A stretch of 59,399 nucleotides of DNA, taken from contig JAJSDU010000015.1 in assembly GCA_028577615.1 (NCBI GenBank), positions 1-59,399 of the forward strand. Reading direction: 5' to 3'. Shown piece after piece: positions 54,620 through 59,399 of this stretch. Every line of letters begins with the position of its first letter. The first letter of the stretch is position 1. The translations under genes were made by a program, and so were the position numbers. Below the pieces are notes generated by a model that was given only the letters and a program-made list of their open reading frames with translations, had not been told where the DNA came from and made no database searches. The stretch comes from Nitrosomonas sp. (lineage in GTDB: Bacteria > Pseudomonadota > Gammaproteobacteria > Burkholderiales > Nitrosomonadaceae).

Positions 54620-55510
54620 TTATTTCTTCTTGGCGCGCGGATGCGCCGCATCATAGATCCTGCTCAGATGCTGAAAATCAAGATGCGTATAAACCTGGGT
54701 CGAGGTAATATGCGCATGCCCCAGCATTTCCTGTACGGCGCGCAAATCACCACTGGATTGCAACAGATGCGAAGCGAAAGAATGCCGCAGTATATGCGGA
54801 TGCACATTCTGGTGCAGACCCTGTTGTATGCTGCGCGCCTTTAAACGATGACTGATTGTTCTTGCACTGATTGCCTTGCCGTGCTGTGACAGGAAAAGCG
54901 CGCTGACTTCCGGTCTGACGATTTTTTTCCGCTGCTCCAGCCAGATCTGCAATGCCTCCAGCGCCTGCCGGCCTACCGGCACGATACGCGTCTTACCGCC
55001 TTTACCCAATACACGAACCGTGCCTTCCTGAAAATCCACATCGGCGGGTTTCAATTGGGTCAGTTCGGCAAGCCGTAATCCCGAAGAATAAAACAGCTCC
55101 AGCATGGCGCGATCGCGGATTGTCAGCGCATCCAGCGCAGTAAATGCCAGCAGTTGAGCGGTTTCATCCGGAGATAGCGCGCCTGGCAGTTTTTTAGGCG
55201 ACCGGGGTACGCGTATGCCGATACAGGGATTCGACTGAAAACGGTAATCGCGCATCAGATAATGATAAAACCGCCGCCAGGCGGACAACATGCGCGCCAG
55301 ACTTCTCCCCGACAGTCCCTTGCCATGCAGTTGCGCGATAACCAGCCGGATTTGATGCGGTTGCACCTGTTCCAGCGGCGTCGCGGTCAGATGCGCCAGC
55401 AGAACCCGTATATCATGACCATAGCTTTTGCAGGTATGCGCCGCCAAGCGGCGCTCATAAGCAAGATGATCCGCGAATGCGCGGGCGAGCTGCTCAGCTG
55501 TTGCGTTCAT
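54620..55510 (-). CDS. xerC: tyrosine recombinase XerC
   Basis: A 296-residue tyrosine recombinase that resolves chromosome dimers at dif. The N-terminal SAM-like domain reads AFADHLAYERRLAAHTCKSYGHDIRVLLAHL. The catalytic set is YSSGLRLAEL (Arg), HILRHSFAS (His, Arg), LGHAHITST and VYTH with nucleophile Tyr. The start at 55510 was chosen because it begins the conserved domain and overlaps the DUF484 gene by 17 bases; a longer frame starts at 55558. Confidence 0.95.
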   Translation of the reverse strand: MNATAEQLARAFADHLAYERRLAAHTCKSYGHDIRVLLAHLTATPLEQVQPHQIRLVIAQLHGKGLSGRSLARMLSAWRRFYHYLMRDYRFQSNPCIGIRVPRSPKKLPGALSPDETAQLLAFTALDALTIRDRAMLELFYSSGLRLAELTQLKPADVDFQEGTVRVLGKGGKTRIVPVGRQALEALQIWLEQRKKIVRPEVSALFLSQHGKAISARTISHRLKARSIQQGLHQNVHPHILRHSFASHLLQSSGDLRAVQEMLGHAHITSTQVYTHLDFQHLSRIYDAAHPRAKKK

Positions 55511-56198
55511 CGGAACATTCTTCCCGCGTTGCGTCCGGCATACCCTGCTCCAGGTCATAACGCGCGATCGCGGCGCTGATCAATTCCCCCAGCCGTTTTA
55601 AATGCAGCGTCCCCATATCCGCATAGAAGCGTTCAAGTTCGGGACTGGCCAGAACCAGCAAGCCAATTGTGCGCGTTGTGACGAGGGGAATCATGGAAAA
55701 TGATTTCAAATGCGCCCTGGCCTCGCCAAACAGATCCTTGATGGCATCGGCAACATGATTGCCACAGTAAGGCTGTGTCAGACTTTCGGCAATTGCATGG
55801 ATATCCGCGCTGACTTCGGCGAATTCATCATGATTTTTCTCCTGACAATTCACCCCCCACAATCGCATGACAAAGTCAGGAATCGCAAAATCTTCACGCA
55901 GGCTGTAATTCAGATTGTTGAGAAAATCACTCAAATCAAGTGACGCCAGCAACGCAATGGTTAACCGGTGCATTTTTTCGCTGATGGCGTCATTCTCTTC
56001 GCCGAACCCGATCAGCTCGAGCATTTTATCCTGCAGAATTCTGTTCTTATCCCTGACGGCGATGACCTGACGTTCCTGCAATGAAACAACCTTGTTTTCC
56101 TGCGGGTAAGGAATCCGCATGTCCGTCAACAGGCCCGCATGTTCATTAAAAAAGTCGGGATGATCAGTGAGATACTGCACAACATCTTCAGGGGTCAT
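55494..56198 (-). CDS. DUF484 protein
   Basis: A 234-residue protein of the DUF484 family: TPEDVVQYLTDHPDFFNEHAGLLTDMRIP, then KVVSLQERQVIAVRDKNRILQDKM, the family signature, and a C-terminal GAF-like part (SFSMIPLVTTRTIGLLVLASPELERFYADMGTLHLKRLGELI). The function is unknown, though it is nearly always placed before xerC and after dapF, as here. Confidence 0.92.
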   Translation of the reverse strand: MTPEDVVQYLTDHPDFFNEHAGLLTDMRIPYPQENKVVSLQERQVIAVRDKNRILQDKMLELIGFGEENDAISEKMHRLTIALLASLDLSDFLNNLNYSLREDFAIPDFVMRLWGVNCQEKNHDEFAEVSADIHAIAESLTQPYCGNHVADAIKDLFGEARAHLKSFSMIPLVTTRTIGLLVLASPELERFYADMGTLHLKRLGELISAAIARYDLEQGMPDATREECSDERNS

Positions 56199-56256
56199 TT
56201 ATTGTTTCTTCCTCGAATTATACGAATTGAAGTCTTTGCAAAAATCTCAAATTGCC

Positions 56257-57084
56257 TTATAAATTTATTTCACCTTCAAAAACAGCCACGGCAGGACCGG
56301 TCATAAATACCGGCGCATGCTCCCCTGACCAGTTGATGGTCAGGTTTCCGCCGCGCGTACTGACCAGAACCGGAGTTTCTACAAGGCCCAGCTGAATACC
56401 CGCGACAGCCGCCGCGCAAGCCCCTGTGCCACAGGCCAGCGTCTCTCCGGCACCGCGTTCGAACACGCGCAGACGGATATGATGACGATCCATAGCCTGC
56501 ATGTAACCGACGTTCACCCGTTTGGGAAAACGCGGATGCGCCTCGATCAACGCGCCTTCGCTGCAAACCGGCGCGGCATCCAGGTCGTCCACGACACGCA
56601 CGGCATGCGGATTACCCATGGACAGTGCGCTTATCCTGACCATTACACCCTGTACATCCAGCGCATAGGTCAATTCACGGCGCTCGGCAACAAACGGAAT
56701 ATTGACCGGCTCAAACTCCGGCATGCCCATATTGACCCTGACTTCACCATTCTCCTGCAGTACCGGTGCAATCAATCCACTCCTTGTCTCAACCCGGATC
56801 TGATGCTTATGCGTCAAACCATGATCATGCACATAACGCACGAAACAGCGCGCGCCGTTACCGCACTGCTCAACTTCGCCGCCATCGGCATTATAAATGC
56901 GATAGAAAAAATCGGCATCACCGTTTGCCTGTTCCACCAGCAGAATCTGGTCGCAGCCAATACCGAAATGCCTGTCGGCGATAAAACGTATCTGTTCGCG
57001 GTTCAGCGAAACAGTCTGATTGATAGCGTCGATCACAACAAAATCATTGCCAAGACCGTGCATTTTAGTAAATTTGATTTTCAT
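56257..57084 (-). CDS. dapF: diaminopimelate epimerase
   Basis: A 275-residue cofactor-independent epimerase of lysine and peptidoglycan precursor synthesis. The two catalytic Cys are in [10 protein letters not shown] and [14 protein letters not shown]. The start [19 protein letters not shown] at 57084 matches the family exactly; an in-frame upstream ATG at 57102 adds six residues. It opens the dapF-DUF484-xerC-hslVU run. Confidence 0.96.
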   Translation of the reverse strand: MKIKFTKMHGLGNDFVVIDAINQTVSLNREQIRFIADRHFGIGCDQILLVEQANGDADFFYRIYNADGGEVEQCGNGARCFVRYVHDHGLTHKHQIRVETRSGLIAPVLQENGEVRVNMGMPEFEPVNIPFVAERRELTYALDVQGVMVRISALSMGNPHAVRVVDDLDAAPVCSEGALIEAHPRFPKRVNVGYMQAMDRHHIRLRVFERGAGETLACGTGACAAAVAGIQLGLVETPVLVSTRGGNLTINWSGEHAPVFMTGPAVAVFEGEINL

Positions 57085-57286
57085 CTGGGAACAGGAATAC
57101 AAACAACTCCGGATTGTTAGCGGAATCCATATATACAGGATTTTATTAATGGATTCATATCTTTTCCATTATACCGGTCTTGCGCTCTCTATAAATACCG
57201 TGTGAGAATCGTAACTCATTGCATTATTTACACCGCCGCCGCGCACTGACACATCCGCTGCGCAGCCTGATCAATGGGAGACCCGC

Positions 57287-58330
57287 ATGAAACTAACCGA
57301 ATTATACTGGCACCGCATCACCCCTTTGCACCTTCTGCTGTGGCCGTTAAGCCTGTTGTTCGGTTTTTTCATAGCGCTGCGCAAACTGGTTTACTGGCTG
57401 GATTTTTTTCCTTCGGTGAAATTGCATGTTCCGGTTGTTGTCATTGACAGCATCACCAGTGACGACGCCGGCAAAACACCACTGACACTGTGGCTTGTCG
57501 ACAATCTGCTGGCCAGCGGCCTGCGCCCCGGCATTGTTGTCCGCGGCAATCTCGATAATCCCGGCCAGCCGGAAGCCGTGTCAACCACAAGTGATCCCAT
57601 CAGCGCGGGTGACAAAGCTGTTCTGCTGGTCAACCGGTTTCAGCAGAAATGCCCCGTATGGGTTGGCGGCGATCCCGCCGCGACTGCATCAGCGCTACTC
57701 AAAGCGAACCCGGAATGCAATATCATCATCAGCACGCATGGCCTGCAATATCCGCGCCTCGAACGCGACATCGAGATTGCCGTCGTCAATTTCAGCGACG
57801 CCAGCTTCGGCAACGGCCTGCTGCTGCCAGCCGGCCCCTTGCGCGCCAGTCTTAAAATGCTGCAGAAAGTCGATGCCGCCGTCATCACTGGTGCGTATCC
57901 GGAGCGTTATGACATGTCACGCTGGGCGAAGACCTATACCATGAAACTGTCTGGCCAGACGGTCTATAAACTGACCGATCCGGGCGACCGCCATCCGGCT
58001 TCGGTTCTGAAAGACAAAAAATTGCTGGCTGTAAGCCGTTACGGAAACATGCCCTGGTTTTTCGAACAAATTCAGCGTACCGGACTTCGGGCCGGCATGC
58101 ATGCCTTTAATGATGAGCATCGCTACGTTGAAGCAGATTTTCAGAAACTCGAAAACGAAGCAGTCCTCATGCCCGAAGAGGAAGCACTGCAATGCAGGGA
58201 TTTCAAGCAGGTATCCGTCTGGGCGTTACCGGCTGAAATCTGGATCAGCAGTAATGAATTGCAGTCTCTGCTTTTGAACCGGTTGAAAGAGAAATACCCC
58301 GATGTTGAATTGACTGCCGTCACGGATTAA
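57287..58330 (+). CDS. LpxK homologue with altered nucleotide-binding and catalytic motifs
   Basis: A 347-residue protein clearly homologous to tetraacyldisaccharide 4'-kinase: an N-terminal membrane segment, VPVVVIDSITSDDAGKTPLTLWLVDNLL, GFGNG-like SFGNGLLLPAGPLRASL and a kinase-like C-terminal half. Several motifs differ from functional LpxK. The P-loop that is usually GNITVGGTGKT reads DSITSDDAGKT (residues 54-64), so the Gly pair is Asp-Asp. GDEP reads GDKA (108-111), DDGLQH reads THGLQY (150-155), SRGYGG reads VRGNLD, and the DHH-type motif reads DEH. It is therefore probably not a working lipid A kinase. The real lpxK should be elsewhere. It is monocistronic. Confidence 0.85.
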   Translation: MKLTELYWHRITPLHLLLWPLSLLFGFFIALRKLVYWLDFFPSVKLHVPVVVIDSITSDDAGKTPLTLWLVDNLLASGLRPGIVVRGNLDNPGQPEAVSTTSDPISAGDKAVLLVNRFQQKCPVWVGGDPAATASALLKANPECNIIISTHGLQYPRLERDIEIAVVNFSDASFGNGLLLPAGPLRASLKMLQKVDAAVITGAYPERYDMSRWAKTYTMKLSGQTVYKLTDPGDRHPASVLKDKKLLAVSRYGNMPWFFEQIQRTGLRAGMHAFNDEHRYVEADFQKLENEAVLMPEEEALQCRDFKQVSVWALPAEIWISSNELQSLLLNRLKEKYPDVELTAVTD

Positions 58331-58399
58331 TCCACCCGGTTTAGCCGCAATCCGGGTAATTGAGCAATCCTGCCCGCATCCCTGCTTTATCAATCGCAC

Positions 58400-58780
58400 T
58401 CAGGGCAGGTATTTAATCACTGCGATCACAATGCCGCCAACCGTAAGCGTTGTCGCGAATGACCAGACCATGAAGCGGTCTATGCAGGCCGTCATGACCT
58501 CAAATCGCCTGTCAATCTGCTCAAAGCGTTTATCAATCTGCTCGAAACGTTTCTCCATCTGTTCAAAACGCTTATCTATTTGCTCGAAGCGTTTTTCCAT
58601 CTGTTTGAAACCCTCAAGCATCAGTTCGCGCTGATGTTTTAATTCCTCTTCAACACGTACTATCCGCTCTCTCAACTCGAGTTCGTAACGCACATTCGCT
58701 TGACTCGCCTCCGGCTTTTCCGTGAAGGCTTTTGCAATCATTTCCTGTATGAGATCAATGTCTTCTTGTGCCAGTGCCAT
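58400..58780 (-). CDS. heptad-repeat coiled-coil protein with C-terminal membrane segment
   Basis: A 126-residue protein. Residues 30-55 form one helix, then five tandem seven-residue units with the pattern RFEQ(I/M)(D/E)K run at about residues 64-98, encoded by 21-base DNA repeats near 58500-58610. A membrane segment follows at about 105-122 (MVWSFATTLTVGGIVIAVIKYL). It should form a parallel coiled coil tethered to the inner membrane, as in DUF1640-like proteins. GGAAAG precedes the ATG. The repeat number may vary between strains. Confidence 0.75.
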   Translation of the reverse strand: MALAQEDIDLIQEMIAKAFTEKPEASQANVRYELELRERIVRVEEELKHQRELMLEGFKQMEKRFEQIDKRFEQMEKRFEQIDKRFEQIDRRFEVMTACIDRFMVWSFATTLTVGGIVIAVIKYLP

Positions 58781-59000
58781 TTCACGCTTTCCGGTTGAAT
58801 TTTCAGATTAGCATAGCATATCAGGCGATAAAAAAACCGCTCGGGACTCTTCTCCATCGACTGTTTTGTTTTGCGCTGGTTCGCGGTGGTGTCGGATTAC
58901 GCGGGCATGACGGCTGAAGAAAAGCGGACAATGAGACTCACTTCACGGGACAGGCATGGCTGAACCCTCTCTGCCCTGATGGACTACGGACTTACAAAAT

Positions 59001-59090
59001 CTATTCTTCCGATAATTTATAAACCGCGAAAAGCAACACTGCAGCTGTCAATATGGCAATGCCGATAATCGCAAACAAACCCAGATTCAT
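59001..59090 (-). CDS. 29-residue single-helix membrane protein
   Basis: MNLGLFAIIGIAILTAAVLL then FAVYKLSEE: almost all of it is one membrane helix with a charged C-terminal end. It begins two bases after the stop of the 81-residue membrane protein upstream, with AAGGAA inside that gene's end at a good distance, so translation is coupled. Too small for most gene callers. Confidence 0.65.
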   Translation of the reverse strand: MNLGLFAIIGIAILTAAVLLFAVYKLSEE

Positions 59091-59092
59091 GC

Positions 59093-59338
59093 TTACAATT
59101 CCTTTATCTCTTTTGTCTTTTGAGAAATCTTGATGATCAATAGAAAAATAATCACCAGCAAAAATACCGCGAACAGAAAGTCCAGCCAAAAGACCATATC
59201 TACCCGATTCTGATCAAACCGGTTGATTATTCCACTCACCACGATCACCAGCATACCGAACGAAAGACTCATAGCCACTCTTAATGTATTCAGAATCTCT
59301 TTTACTTCATCCAGTTTGCTCATTGACAAAGCGTACAT
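59093..59338 (-). CDS. 81-residue two-helix membrane protein
   Basis: Begins with an amphipathic stretch (KLDEVKEILNTLRVAMSL), then two membrane helices at about residues 23-42 and 50-71, and ends with a basic-acidic tail (KISQKTKEIKEL). It resembles a family of small proteobacterial proteins of the same layout that precede a still smaller membrane protein. The ATG at 59338 opens the frame; another ATG is at 59323. The 29-residue gene follows after two bases. The function is unknown; a toxin, a regulator or a holin-like role are all possible. Confidence 0.7.
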   Translation of the reverse strand: MYALSMSKLDEVKEILNTLRVAMSLSFGMLVIVVSGIINRFDQNRVDMVFWLDFLFAVFLLVIIFLLIIKISQKTKEIKEL

Positions 59339-59399
59339 AGTATTCTTTTTCTTGTCAAAGTCACTCAGCGCAAATGAAAATCCACTGCGAATCCTGTTC

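Overview
The window reads as chromosomal DNA of a betaproteobacterium, most likely Nitrosomonas or a close relative. This is inferred from protein character and gene neighbourhoods (recA-recX-alaS, ychF-pth-rplY-prs-tRNA-ispE-lolB, minCDE, DUF1841-nth-rnfB, dapF-DUF484-xerC-hslVU); no ammonia-oxidation gene lies here, so the genus is a guess. No rRNA, CRISPR array, transposase, integrase or phage structural gene was seen. One tRNA (Gln, UUG) is present.

Layout. 1-3.6 kb: end of recA, recX, a small secreted protein and alaS. 3.6-8.7 kb: a loosely packed accessory stretch with a HicBA pair, a ParDE-like pair, a solitary antitoxin of the same family as the second pair, an AT-rich zinc-ribbon membrane-anchored protein, two VOC-fold proteins and a methyltransferase, separated by spacers that carry a worn dispersed repeat. 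9-11.8 kb: a BaeSR-type two-component system followed by a Spy/CpxP-like periplasmic protein, a plausible envelope-stress module. 11.8-15.3 kb: a bacterioferritin lacking the haem methionine, DUF3175, an unknown protein and an OafA-type acyltransferase. 15.3-22.6 kb: a long minus-strand housekeeping run (ychF, pth, rplY, prs, tRNA-Gln, ispE, lolB, minE, minD, minC).

23-32.3 kb: an inner-membrane-anchored unknown protein, a TPR lipoprotein, a giant double peptidase (M1 plus M28 plus PDZ), DUF1841, nth, a soluble RnfB-like ferredoxin and a surface-adhesin-E-like protein. 32.6-37.1 kb: an unknown lipoprotein, a beta-barrel porin with a conspicuous upstream regulatory region, and a LysR regulator. 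37.1-41.8 kb: rluD and bamD (divergent), a universal stress protein and a second OmpR-type two-component system. 42.2-46.1 kb: four secreted proteins of unknown function, including two paralogues that share a domain with six conserved cysteines; this is the least explained block. 46.2-52.2 kb: an MscS channel, nadC, a PD40 propeller protein, a small secreted protein, an MsbA-like ABC exporter and a small unknown protein. 52.5-57.1 kb: hslU, hslV, xerC, DUF484 and dapF on the minus strand. 57.2-59.4 kb: an LpxK homologue whose nucleotide-binding and catalytic motifs are altered, a heptad-repeat coiled-coil membrane protein, and a coupled pair of very small membrane proteins.

The points most worth following up are the altered LpxK homologue, the six-cysteine paralogue cluster, the M1-M28-PDZ fusion, and the small membrane-protein pair at the right end. 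All calls rest on reading the sequence; no database search was possible.
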